Below, one piece after another: positions 17,949 to 27,598 of a stretch of DNA of 64,000 nt. Location: positions 1-64,000 of the forward strand of contig JAJDNC010000004.1 of the NCBI GenBank assembly GCA_022340865.1, in the 5' to 3' direction. Within the stretch, counting starts at the first letter, position 1, and every line of letters starts with the position of its first letter. The notes below the pieces were generated by a model. It was not told the origin of the DNA, did not search any database, and saw nothing but the letters and a program-made list of their open reading frames with translations. The translations under genes were made by a program, and so were the position numbers. Source of the DNA: Gemmatimonadota bacterium (GTDB lineage Bacteria; Gemmatimonadota; Gemmatimonadetes; Longimicrobiales; Gaopeijiaceae).

Positions 17949-20786
17949 TCACCGCTCGTTCAGCCAGGCGTCGGCCAGCACGTTCACCGTCGTGGTGTAG
18001 TCGTGACCGTCCACGGAGACCGTGATCCGGTAGGCTCCGGGATGGGCCTCCGGGGCGCGGAAGCGCCCGAAGCCGCCACCGCCGGCGCGTCCACCACGCC
18101 CGCCCTCACGGGCGTTGCCCCTCAGATCCCACTGCACGCGATTGAGCCCCTGGTGCCCCGTGCCCTCCAGGTTCCGGAACACCTGGCCGGTGACGGCGTC
18201 CGCAACGGTGACCTTCACCGGGCCGGCCGCCGCCCCTTTCAGGTAGTACTGGATGGCGGTGCCCGGAGGCGCGTTCTCCCCCAGCCAGTTCTTGTCTCCC
18301 GTGACCGAGCGGCCCCGCTCCACGTTTGCCCGCCAGAGCACCGCTTCCCGCGGCTGGAACAGGTGGACGTCGTCGTTGGTCCTGATCTCGTCCGTCATGG
18401 CCTCGAGGGCCGTGACGTCGTCCATGATCCAGACGGAGCGACCGTGGGTCGCCAGCACCAGGTCGTGGTCCCTCGGGTGCACGAGCACGTCGTCCACCCG
18501 CACCACCGGCAGGCCGGGCATGAAGCGGACCCAGCTCCGTCCCGTGTTCCCGGAGATGAAGAACCCGAACTCCGTGCCCGCGTAGAGGATCTTCGGGTTG
18601 ACGGGGTCCTCGCGCACGGTGTTCACGTTGCCGAACGCCGGCAGGTCCGAGGCGATGCTCGTCCACGTGGCCCCGTAGTCGTGGGTGACGAACACGTAGG
18701 GCGCGAGATCGTCGGAGCGGTGGCCGTCCAGAGACGCGTACGCGGTGCCGGGATCGAAGTGCGACGCCTCCACCCGCGACACGTAGTACTCCTTGGTGCC
18801 GCCCGGGATGTTCCTGCCCACCTCGGTCCACGTCGTGCCCCCGTCCCGGCTCACCTGGATGTTGCCGTCGTCTGTACCCACCCAGTACAGCCCCGGGACC
18901 AGCGGCGACTCCGCCAGCGACACGATGGTGCCGTAGTTGGCCACCCCGTCGTTCCGCGACAGGATGCACGGCGTGCCGCGCACGTTCTGGTCGCAGCGGG
19001 GCTCGCTGTACTTCATCCCCATCACCTGGAGCTTGTCGCGGTCGACGTTCCTGGTGAGGTCCTGGGTCATGGTCCAGGTGTCGCCGCGATCCCTGGAGAT
19101 GAAGAGCCGGTTGGCGCCCAGCAGGATCGTACGGGGGTTGTGCGGCGAGATGATGAACGGGGAATTCCAGTTCCACCGGAGCTCGGTGCCCGCCGGAGGG
19201 GTGGGAACGATGTTCGTGCGCGGGTTCTGCTGTGTGGGCGGGCGGGGGCGGATGCTCTCCTGCTCTCCGGTGGCCATGTCGACCCGGCGGATGTTCCCGT
19301 TCTGCGACTCGGCGTAGACGATGTGGTGGTCGGCGGGGTCCACGGCGGAATAGAAGCCGTCGCCACCACCCACCCGGTACCAGTCCTGCGCCAGGATGTC
19401 GCCGGTGCGCACCGAGCTGGGTCCACACCATGAGCCGTTGTCCTGGAGGCCCGTGCACACGTAGTAGGGCCGGCGCATGTCCACCGATACGTGGTAGGAC
19501 TGGCCCGCCGCCCAGGTGCGCAGCGACTCCCAGGTCGCCCCCTCGTCCCACGTGACGTCCACCGAGCCGTCGTTGCCGATCATCATGTGGTCGTCGTTGG
19601 CCGGGTCGATCCAGAACGCGTGCTGGTCCACGTGCCCGTAGCCCCTGAGCCGCGTGAAGGTGCGGCCGCCGTCGGTGGACTTGTGCACGTTGAGATCCAC
19701 CACGTAGACGAGGTTCGGGTCCTGGGGCGAGACGCGCAGCTCGCTGAAGTACATGGGGCGCCCGTCCTCGTTGCTGCGGAACTCCCAGGTGCGCCCCTTG
19801 TCCATGGAGCGCCAGATGCCCGAGTACTGCGGATCCGGCGGGAGCGAGTCCGCGCGGGCCAGGCGGGCCCAGCGCGCCTTCTCCTGGTCGGAGAGCTCGG
19901 GGGCCTTGTCCGCCGCCACCTCGATCTGGGCGTACACGACGTCGGGGTTCGCCGCCGTCATGTTCAGCGAGATGCGTCCCATGGTTCCGTCCGGTAGCCC
20001 GTGGCCGGTGACCCGCGTCCAGTGGTCACCGCCGTCGTCGGAGCGCCAGATCCCCGACCCGGGCCCGCCGCCCACGAAGCAGCACGCCGTGCGTCGACGC
20101 TGGTACGTCGCGGCGAACAGCGTGTTCGGGTTCGACGGGTCGACCACCAGGTCGGTCGCCCCGGTGTTGTCGTCCACCCTCAGCACCTGGGTCCAGGTAG
20201 CGCCGCCGTCGGTGCTCTTGTAGACGCCACGCTCGGGGTTGGGCCCGAAGAGGTGTCCGTCGGCCGCCACCCAGACAATGTCCGGGTTGGTGGGGTGTAC
20301 CCGGATGCGCGCGATGGTCTGCGTCTCCCGCAGCCCCACGTACGTGAACGTCTCGCCCCCGTCGGCGCTCTTGTACACCCCGGCCCCGAACGACGAGCTC
20401 TGGCGGTTGTTGGCTTCGCCGGTGCCCACGTACACGATCTTCGGGTCGGACGGCGCCACGGCCACGGACCCGATGGAGTGGGTGCCGTAGGTGTCGAAGA
20501 CCGGGTGGAAGGTCACGCCGTTGTTGCCGGTCTTCCACAGCCCTCCGGTGGCGAAGCCCACGAAGAACGTGCGCGCGTCCTTCGCGTCCACCGCGAGGTC
20601 GTCCACGCGCCCGCCCTGGCCGGACGGGCCGATGGAGCGCCAGCGGAAGCCCAGCAGCAGAGGGTTCGTGGGGGCGTTGATGACCGTCGAGGTGTCGGGC
20701 CGCTGAGCCCTCGAGGGTGCGGGTCCGACGAGGGCGAGGCCGAGGCAGGCGAAGGCCACGCCGGTGATCCGGGACGCACTGACCAT
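17949..20786 (-). CDS. Secreted WD40/YVTN/BNR-repeat (VPS10/sortilin-like) protein, ~945 aa
   Basis: Start MVSASRITGVAFACLGLALVGPAPSRAQ; many Asp-box-type repeats (SADGGETFTYVG, STDGGATWTQV, SRDRGDTWTM). Confidence 0.88.
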   Translation of the reverse strand: MVSASRITGVAFACLGLALVGPAPSRAQRPDTSTVINAPTNPLLLGFRWRSIGPSGQGGRVDDLAVDAKDARTFFVGFATGGLWKTGNNGVTFHPVFDTYGTHSIGSVAVAPSDPKIVYVGTGEANNRQSSSFGAGVYKSADGGETFTYVGLRETQTIARIRVHPTNPDIVWVAADGHLFGPNPERGVYKSTDGGATWTQVLRVDDNTGATDLVVDPSNPNTLFAATYQRRRTACCFVGGGPGSGIWRSDDGGDHWTRVTGHGLPDGTMGRISLNMTAANPDVVYAQIEVAADKAPELSDQEKARWARLARADSLPPDPQYSGIWRSMDKGRTWEFRSNEDGRPMYFSELRVSPQDPNLVYVVDLNVHKSTDGGRTFTRLRGYGHVDQHAFWIDPANDDHMMIGNDGSVDVTWDEGATWESLRTWAAGQSYHVSVDMRRPYYVCTGLQDNGSWCGPSSVRTGDILAQDWYRVGGGDGFYSAVDPADHHIVYAESQNGNIRRVDMATGEQESIRPRPPTQQNPRTNIVPTPPAGTELRWNWNSPFIISPHNPRTILLGANRLFISRDRGDTWTMTQDLTRNVDRDKLQVMGMKYSEPRCDQNVRGTPCILSRNDGVANYGTIVSLAESPLVPGLYWVGTDDGNIQVSRDGGTTWTEVGRNIPGGTKEYYVSRVEASHFDPGTAYASLDGHRSDDLAPYVFVTHDYGATWTSIASDLPAFGNVNTVREDPVNPKILYAGTEFGFFISGNTGRSWVRFMPGLPVVRVDDVLVHPRDHDLVLATHGRSVWIMDDVTALEAMTDEIRTNDDVHLFQPREAVLWRANVERGRSVTGDKNWLGENAPPGTAIQYYLKGAAAGPVKVTVADAVTGQVFRNLEGTGHQGLNRVQWDLRGNAREGGRGGRAGGGGFGRFRAPEAHPGAYRITVSVDGHDYTTTVNVLADAWLNER

Positions 20787-20889
20787 GGTGCGCTCCTTGG
20801 ATGAGGGTGTCGTGGTGTGGCGTCCCGATGCCGACGACTCCCTGGGACGACACACGTGGCGGAGATAGTCGGCGCCGGTCCTACAGGTG

Positions 20890-21888
20890 TCAACGAGGCG
20901 CCAGCGCCCCCTCCACCCCGCGCCTCACGTACGCCAGCGCGACGGTCTCTCCGTGGAGGGGAGAGCGCACGGCCGAGGTCACCGAGCCGGCCGGCTTCGC
21001 CTCCGGCCCCACGCCACCCTCGAAGAGCTCGGTGCCCGCCGTGGGCGGCGCCACGTCGCCCAGGTGGACCATCTGCAGGGTGCGGTTCACGTGCCCCCGA
21101 TCCCGGATGCGCACGATCACTTCCTGACCCGTATAACAGCCCTTCTTGTAGTCGATGGCACGCTCGTGGATGCCGGCCTCCACCGGGATGGTGGAGTCGT
21201 CCATGTCGACACCGAAGGCGGGGCGTCCGGCCTCGACGCGCAGCGTCGTCCACACGTCGGCCCCCGCGGCGGGCATGCCGCTCGCCTCCAGAGCCCGCTG
21301 GAGGGTGGACACCACCCGGACCGGGCCCAGCACGTCGAAGGCCTCCGGCCATACCTCCCGCGTACGGACCACCAGGAGCGCGTCGACGGCCGACGGGCCC
21401 ACGCACCGCCACTCCCCCTCCTCCAGGGCCGAGAGCTCGGCAGCCTCCACGCGCAAGCCCAGAGCCAGCCGTGACAGCAGGCTCGGCGCCTCCGGGCCCA
21501 CGACGGTGATCATCGCCGTGTCCGCGGTGACGTCCTCGCCCTTCGCCATCCGCGGCGGCAGGAAGCGTCCCAGGTGCGCCAGCAGGCCTTCGCGTCCGGC
21601 TTCGGGCACGTCCAGCACGAAGCCGTCGTGCTCCTCGTCGCCCGGACGGAGGCACCACAGGTCGGTGATCATCATCCCCTTGGGCGTGAGCACCGCGTGG
21701 TAGGTGGCGCGGCCGCCGAGCACGCCCTCCCCCGCCGGAGCCGGCGCGGCGGGCAGCGTCCCCGTGAGGACCCCCTTGAGCATCTGCCCGGGCGCGCGTC
21801 CGCGAACCACCAGCCGCGTGCGGGCGCTCCGGTCGAAGACCGCCGCCGACTCGGTCGCGGCCCCGTACGCTGAGTCCGATGCGCTCAC
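20890..21888 (-). CDS. ygfZ: Folate-binding YgfZ/GcvT-family protein, 332 aa
   Basis: K-G-C-Y-T-G-Q-E signature (DYKKGCYTGQEVIVRIRDRGHVNR). Confidence 0.88.
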   Translation of the reverse strand: MSASDSAYGAATESAAVFDRSARTRLVVRGRAPGQMLKGVLTGTLPAAPAPAGEGVLGGRATYHAVLTPKGMMITDLWCLRPGDEEHDGFVLDVPEAGREGLLAHLGRFLPPRMAKGEDVTADTAMITVVGPEAPSLLSRLALGLRVEAAELSALEEGEWRCVGPSAVDALLVVRTREVWPEAFDVLGPVRVVSTLQRALEASGMPAAGADVWTTLRVEAGRPAFGVDMDDSTIPVEAGIHERAIDYKKGCYTGQEVIVRIRDRGHVNRTLQMVHLGDVAPPTAGTELFEGGVGPEAKPAGSVTSAVRSPLHGETVALAYVRRGVEGALAPR

Positions 21889-22754
21889 GAGCCCTCCGCT
21901 CCCTCCATGTCGTCGGCACTCAGCGACCGCCCGGCCCGCAGGTCTCCCACGATGTCGCGGATACGCTCTGCATCGGGCGCTTCCGGGGCCAGCTCCAGGT
22001 ATGCCTCGAGTTGCTCGGCAGCCTCGTCACGCCGTCCGATGCGCGCCAGCAGCAGCCCGCGGTCGCGGTTCTCTCCGCGTGCCGTCGGCTGGATGAGGAG
22101 CAGCCGCTCCACCGCCGCCAGGGCGCGCACGGTGTCCCCCACGTTCACGTAGACCCCCTTCAGGTTCACCAGCAGCCGGGCCAGCATGTCCCGGCGTGTC
22201 GCGCGCCGCATGAACTGATCCTGCATGCGCACCATGCCCCCGTAGACCTGGTCCAGGAGCTCCTGGGCCTGGTCCTCGAAGCGCACCCGTCCTCCGTCGA
22301 AGGGGTCCAGCAGCAGATGCATGGCGTCGCCCCGGTACCGCACCAGGAATTGGCTGGGGAAGTTGACCCCCTCCATGGGGAGGTGGAGGCGCCACGCCAC
22401 CTCGAGGAGCACGATGCCCAGCGTTACCGGCCTGCCCACGCCCCGGTCGAGGACGTCGTTGAGGAAGGAGTTGCGAGGGTCGTGGTGCGCCGTCCGGTTG
22501 CCCCTGAGCCGGCGCCGCTCGAAGAGGGTCCGCACGAGCTCGTCCAGCACCACCAGGGGCGCGGTCTCGTCGGCCAGGCGGTCCTTCACCTCCTCTGCCA
22601 TCTGGTCGAGGCGCGCCAGGTACAGCTCCACCGAGAGCTGCGGGTACTCCTCCTTGGCCACCAGGAGCGCGGCCCGGGCCAGATTGAGCTCCTGCTCGGG
22701 CCGGGCGACCTCCACGGCGAAGAGGCGACGCGGTGACGTTGCGGGTGTGGACAT
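21885..22754 (-). CDS. SirB1-family/transglutaminase-like protein with TPR-type tail
   Basis: Start MSTPATSPRRLFAVEVARPEQELNLARAALLVAKEEYP; RNSFLNDVLDRGVGRPVTLGIVLLEVAWRLHLPMEGVNFPSQFLVRY; 4-bp overlap with ygfZ. Confidence 0.82.
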   Translation of the reverse strand: MSTPATSPRRLFAVEVARPEQELNLARAALLVAKEEYPQLSVELYLARLDQMAEEVKDRLADETAPLVVLDELVRTLFERRRLRGNRTAHHDPRNSFLNDVLDRGVGRPVTLGIVLLEVAWRLHLPMEGVNFPSQFLVRYRGDAMHLLLDPFDGGRVRFEDQAQELLDQVYGGMVRMQDQFMRRATRRDMLARLLVNLKGVYVNVGDTVRALAAVERLLLIQPTARGENRDRGLLLARIGRRDEAAEQLEAYLELAPEAPDAERIRDIVGDLRAGRSLSADDMEGAEGS

Positions 22755-22916
22755 GGACTTCCCGAAGGCTCGCGTCCCGGATCCCGATACCGCGGACCGC
22801 AGAGCCGCGTCTCGCCTCCGGGACGATACGCCCCTGCGTACCCTCGCCGGCCCCCTTGTTTCCGCCGGGCGCCCGCACCCGCCACCGCGTCCGCCACCCC
22901 CCGTCGTGGACCGACC

Positions 22917-22945
22917 TTGGCCCGGACGCCCTCGCCACGCACTAT
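22917..22945 (+). promoter_or_regulatory. Weak candidate sigma70-type promoter for selD
   Basis: TTGGCC-N17-CACTAT; same -35 hexamer and spacing as the candidate at 55523. Confidence 0.25.
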
Positions 22946-23001
22946 TGCAGGGCCGCGCGCGCGGGCGCGCATCATCGTCCACCCCATCCCGAGAGGAGCC
23001 C

Positions 23002-24060
23002 TTGGCCGACGAGCCCCGGGACCAGCGGCCGAAGATCCGGCTGTCCCAGCTCAGCCACGGCGCCGGTTGAGCGTGTAAGCTCGGGATGACCGAGCTGACG
23101 CAGGTCCTGCGTCACCTGGTGCCGGTAGACGATCCCGACGCTCTCGTGGATGCATCCACCGGGGACGACGCCGCGGTGTACCGTCTGGCCCCGGACCGTG
23201 CCCTGGTGGTCAGCACGGACTTCTTCGGGCCCATCGTCGACGATCCCTTCGACTTCGGGCGCATCGCCGCGGCCAACGCTCTCTCGGACGTCTATGCCAT
23301 GGGGGCACGGCCCCTCTTCGCGCTGAACCTGGTGGGATTCCCCCGCGACCGCCTTGAGGACGGCACCCTCGGCGAGATCGTCCGCGGGGGTGGCCACACG
23401 TGCCGCGAGGCGGGGATCCCCGTCCTGGGGGGCCACTCCATCGACGACCCCGAGCCGAAGTTCGGCCTCGTCGCCGTGGGTGAGGTGCATCCCGACCGCA
23501 TGGTGACCAACGCCGGGGCACGCCCCGGGGACGTCCTGGTGCTCACCAAGCCCCTGGGCTCGGGTGCCGTGGCCACCGCCATCAAGGCGGGAGAGGCTCC
23601 CGACGAGACGATCCGCCGGGCCGTGGAGGTGATGGCCACCCTCAACCGCGCGGCCGCGGAGGCCGCGGTGGCCGCCGGGGTACGCGCCGGCACCGACATC
23701 ACCGGATACGGGCTCCTGGGCCATGCCCGCAATCTGATGCGCGCGTCCGGGGTTGCGTGTACAATGCGGGCAGCCGACGTCCCCCTCCTGGAGGGTGCCG
23801 CCGAGCTGGTGGCCGCCGGACACGTGCCCGGCGGCACGAAGCGCAACCTCGCGGACATGGCGGGCGACGTCGTCTGGCAGGGCGACCTCCCGGAGGCCGT
23901 GCGCACCCTGCTTGCGGATGCGCAGACGTCCGGGGGGCTGCTGCTGTGCGTCCCGCCCGACCGCGTCGAGGCGCTCGTGGCCACCCTGGACGGGACCACG
24001 CAGGCCGCCGTCATCGGGGTGGTGACGGCCGGGCGCGCCGGTCAGGTGACCGTGGTCTGA
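23002..24060 (+). CDS. selD: Selenide, water dikinase, selenocysteine-containing (UGA at 23068-23070 read as Sec), 352 aa
   Basis: TTG start at 23002 with GAGAGGAG Shine-Dalgarno (22991-22998): LADEPRDQRPKIRLSQLSHGAG-U-ACKLGMTELTQVLRHLV...; UGA is in frame with ORF 23086..24060; SHGAG(C/U)xCK is the catalytic signature of SelD. Confidence 0.92.
23071..23101 (+). promoter_or_regulatory. Bacterial SECIS (bSECIS) hairpin of selD
   Basis: Immediately 3' of the UGA: GCGT-(GTA)-AGCTCGG-[GATGA]-CCGAGCT-(G)-ACGC; perfect 7-bp apical stem, 4-bp basal stem, apical loop starting with G. Confidence 0.8.
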
Positions 24061-24114
24061 GGCACCACCGCACGCCGGGGGGTGGCGGGACGCGCGCCCC
24101 ACCGCCGCCCGCCC

Positions 24115-24135
24115 GTCGGACTACCGTGGTCCGAC
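24115..24135. terminator. Candidate terminator between convergent selD and lon
   Basis: Perfect 7-bp inverted repeat GTCGGAC-TACCGTG-GTCCGAC. Confidence 0.45.
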
Positions 24136-24138
24136 CGC

Positions 24139-26658
24139 TTACGCTCCCGCGGGCACCTGGCTCTCGGGCGTCTTCCGATCCCGGCGCTTCTTCGGCGCCT
24201 TGCGGGCACGCTCGTCGACCTCGTCGCCCAGCGCCACGGAGACGACCTCGTCAAGGGTCTCCACCAGGTGGATGGTCAGCAGATCCTGGACGTCGGCCGG
24301 GATGTCCTCCAGGTCCGCTTCGTTCTCCTGTGGCAGGATGATCTCGCGGATGCCCGCTCGCACCGCGCCCAGGACCTTCTCCTTGACGCCGCCGATGGGC
24401 AGCACGCGCCCGGTGAGGGTGAGCTCGCCGGTCATGGCCAGGTCGTGGCGCACCTTCCTGCCGGACAGGGCCGAGACCAGCGAGGTGGCCATGGTGATCC
24501 CCGCCGACGGCCCGTCCTTCGGGATGGCGCCCGCGGGCACGTGGATGTGCACCTCGCGCCCCTTGATGGCCTCCTCGGGGATGCCCAGGTGCTCCCAGTG
24601 CGCCTTGGCATAGGACAGCGCCGCCCGTCCGGACTCCTTCATGACGTCGCCGAGCTGGCCCGTGAGGACGAAACCGCCCTCGCCGGGCATGACGCTGGCC
24701 TCGACGAACATGATGTCGCCGCCCATGGGCGTGTAGAACATCCCGGTCGCCACACCCACCGTGTCCACCTCGGACATGTGCTCCGGGTGCACACGCGGCC
24801 GTCCCAAGAACTCCCGCACGTCGTCGGGCGTCGCCTCCAGACGCTCGATCTTCCCGGCCGCGATCTGCCGCGCCACCTTGCGCGCGAACTTGCCCACCTC
24901 ACGCTCGAGCTGCCGCACGCCCGCCTCGCGCGTGTAGTTCTGAACCACGGTGAGCACGGCCTCGTCGGTCATGCTCAGCTCGTCGTCGCCGAGGCTGTTC
25001 TCCCTGAGCTGGCGGGGCAGCAGGTATTTCTTGGCGATCTGCAGCTTTTCCGCCTCGGTGTACCCCGCGAAGTCCACGCGCTCCATGCGGTCCAGGAGCG
25101 GCCCCGGGATCCGGTCCAGGTAGTTGGCCGTGGCGATGAAGAGCACCTCGGACAGGTCGAAGGGGATCCCCAGATAGTGGTCCACGAAAGTGGAGTTCTG
25201 TGCCGGGTCCAGCACCTCGAGGAGGGCTGAGCTGGGGTCGCCCTGGAAGGACACGCCCAGCTTGTCCACCTCGTCCAACAGGAAGACCGGGTTCTTGCTC
25301 TTCGCCTGGCGCATGCCCTGGATGATCCGGCCGGGCATGGCCCCTACGTAGGTGCGTCGGTGGCCCCGGATGTCCGCTTCGTCCCGGGCACCACCCAGCG
25401 AGATGCGCACGTACTTCCGCCCCAGGGAGCGCGCGATGGACTGCGCGATGGACGTCTTGCCCACGCCCGGGGGGCCCACGAACAGCAGGATCGGGCCCTT
25501 GCCCGTGTGGTGGATGTCCTCGGCGGTGATCTCCTCGGCCTTCTCCGGCTCCGGCGGCTCTCCCCTCGCCTCCCGCTCCTCCGCTGCAACAGCTTGCTCC
25601 GCCTCCTCGGCTTCCTCTTCGGCCTTCCGCTCGAGCTGCAGCTTGCGCACGGCCAGGAACTCGAGGATGCGGTCCTTCACGTCCTCCAGGCCGTGGTGAT
25701 CCTCCTCCAGAATCTGCTCGGCCCGCGCGAGGTCGATCTTGTCCTCGGTACGGGCATTCCACGGCAGCTCGGTGATCCACTCCAGGAACGTGCGGATCAC
25801 CTGGTACTCGGCCGACTGGGGGCTGGTGCGCTCCAGGCGCTTCAGCTCCCTCTCGATCTCGGTGCGCTGGTCCTCCGAGAGCTCGAGGGCCTCGATGCGC
25901 TTGCGCATCTCCTCCACGTCGTCCCGATCCTCCTCCTCGCCCAGCTCCTTCTGGATGGCCTTGAGCTGCTCCCGGAGCAACATCTCCCGCTGCCGCTCGC
26001 CCAGCTCGGACTGCACCTTCGCCTGGATGTCCTCCTGGGCGTCGATGCGTGCCAACTCCCGCTCCACCGCCACGAGGGCCTCGCGCATGCGCTCCTCGTC
26101 GTCCAGCGTCTCCAGCAGCTTCTGCTTGTCTTCCGTGGGGAGCTCGAGGTAGAAGGCCACGAGGTCGGCGAAGGCGCCGGGCTCGTCCACGCCCTGGATG
26201 AGCTGGTTCAGGGCCTCGGCGGGCACGCCCCGGCGGGTGCCCAGCTCCGCCGCGCGGGCCCGCAGCTCGCGGTCGAGGGCCTGGAATGCCGGATCGGCTA
26301 CGTTCCGCGGGGGCTGCCGCTGCATCTCCAGGAGGACGGCGTGCAGCATCGCCTGACCCTCGTTGTGGTACGACAGCGCCTGGGCGCGACCCTCGCCCTG
26401 CACCAGGAGCTGCACGCCTCCCCGCACCCTGTGGGTCTGTATGATGCGCACCACCGTGCCGGTGCCGTACAGCACGTCGGGCACCGGGTCGTCCACGTTG
26501 TCGCGCTGCGCCACGGCGAAGAGCCGTCGATCTCCGTCCAGCGCTTCCTGCACCGCCTCCACGGTGCCGGGCCTGCCGGCGGAGATGGGAACTGCCACGC
26601 CGGGGTAGACGACGGTGTCGCGGAGGGGCAGGACCGGAAGGGTGAATCGCTCGCCCAT
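24139..26658 (-). CDS. lon: ATP-dependent protease La (LonA), 839 aa
   Basis: GPPGVGKTS Walker A; catalytic PKDGPSAGITMATSLVSALSGRKV. Confidence 0.96.
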   Translation of the reverse strand: MGERFTLPVLPLRDTVVYPGVAVPISAGRPGTVEAVQEALDGDRRLFAVAQRDNVDDPVPDVLYGTGTVVRIIQTHRVRGGVQLLVQGEGRAQALSYHNEGQAMLHAVLLEMQRQPPRNVADPAFQALDRELRARAAELGTRRGVPAEALNQLIQGVDEPGAFADLVAFYLELPTEDKQKLLETLDDEERMREALVAVERELARIDAQEDIQAKVQSELGERQREMLLREQLKAIQKELGEEEDRDDVEEMRKRIEALELSEDQRTEIERELKRLERTSPQSAEYQVIRTFLEWITELPWNARTEDKIDLARAEQILEEDHHGLEDVKDRILEFLAVRKLQLERKAEEEAEEAEQAVAAEEREARGEPPEPEKAEEITAEDIHHTGKGPILLFVGPPGVGKTSIAQSIARSLGRKYVRISLGGARDEADIRGHRRTYVGAMPGRIIQGMRQAKSKNPVFLLDEVDKLGVSFQGDPSSALLEVLDPAQNSTFVDHYLGIPFDLSEVLFIATANYLDRIPGPLLDRMERVDFAGYTEAEKLQIAKKYLLPRQLRENSLGDDELSMTDEAVLTVVQNYTREAGVRQLEREVGKFARKVARQIAAGKIERLEATPDDVREFLGRPRVHPEHMSEVDTVGVATGMFYTPMGGDIMFVEASVMPGEGGFVLTGQLGDVMKESGRAALSYAKAHWEHLGIPEEAIKGREVHIHVPAGAIPKDGPSAGITMATSLVSALSGRKVRHDLAMTGELTLTGRVLPIGGVKEKVLGAVRAGIREIILPQENEADLEDIPADVQDLLTIHLVETLDEVVSVALGDEVDERARKAPKKRRDRKTPESQVPAGA

Positions 26659-26898
26659 GGATTGGAATCCTCTTGGCTTCTCCCCCCGGGTTGCGGGCCC
26701 GGGGAGCTGATCTCGATCGGGTTAGACCGCCGGGTGCAGGATTCTTGCCAGCTAAACAGTCGTAGATTCGTGCCCGGAGCGCAGGAATCGCTGCCATTCT
26801 GGCGGCACCGCCGGGGTCCTCGCGCCACTTTTTCCCCCCGGCAGTGGCAGTTAGCTTGGCACTTTCGGAGGCCTCGCGCCACCTGTCGCGGAGTCACC

Positions 26899-27522
26899 AT
26901 GAGCGACATGCTCGACGGAGTGACGTGGTATCGCGGCTCGTCCGTGCGGATTCGCCGGGCGGGGCTGGAGATCCACGTCGACCCCCTCGGCGTGGAGCCC
27001 GGCTCCCGAGCCGACTGTATCCTGCTCACGCATCCGCACTACGACAACTTCAGCGAGGCCGACATCGACCGGCTGCGCACCCCCGAGACCGTCGTCGTCG
27101 CTCCCGCCACCATGAAGAAGCTTCTGGACGACGCCGACCACTTCATGCGCGCCGGCGACATGGTCCAGCTCGACGGCGTGGACATCCTGGCGGTGCCGGC
27201 CCACAACGTGGACAAGCGCTTCCACCGTCCCGAGGACGGCTGGTTGGGCTACGTGTTCACGGTGGGGGGGGTGACGTACTACCACGCCGGCGACACCGAC
27301 TTCCTGCCCGCGATGTTCGGCATCCGATGCGATGTGGCGTTCCTCCCCTGTGGCGGGCACTACACCATGGGAGCGGAAGACGCCGCCCGGGCGGCGTCGG
27401 CCTGCGCCGCCAAGATCATCGTGCCCATCCACTGGGGGGAGCCCCACGGGACACGGGACGACGCCGAGCGCATCCGCGAGATGTTCTCCGGACGGGTGCA
27501 CATTCTCGAGCGCGAGGCCTAG
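26899..27522 (+). CDS. MBL-fold metallo-hydrolase (UlaG-like), 207 aa
   Basis: MSDMLDGVTWYRGSSVRIRRAG...LLTHPHYDNFSEADI...YYHAGDTDF...PIHWG. Confidence 0.85.
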   Translation: MSDMLDGVTWYRGSSVRIRRAGLEIHVDPLGVEPGSRADCILLTHPHYDNFSEADIDRLRTPETVVVAPATMKKLLDDADHFMRAGDMVQLDGVDILAVPAHNVDKRFHRPEDGWLGYVFTVGGVTYYHAGDTDFLPAMFGIRCDVAFLPCGGHYTMGAEDAARAASACAAKIIVPIHWGEPHGTRDDAERIREMFSGRVHILEREA

Positions 27523-27598
27523 TGACCCACGCCCCGTGCGCCGGCGTGGCCACCGGCCAACCGCTGGCCACCGGCGCCCCCCGGAGGAACCACACCGC

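Noticed and set aside
23086-24060. Taking ATG 23086 as the selD start
   Set aside because: It would remove the conserved SHGAG-x-ACK catalytic segment, which is present in frame upstream across a TGA that fits selenocysteine.
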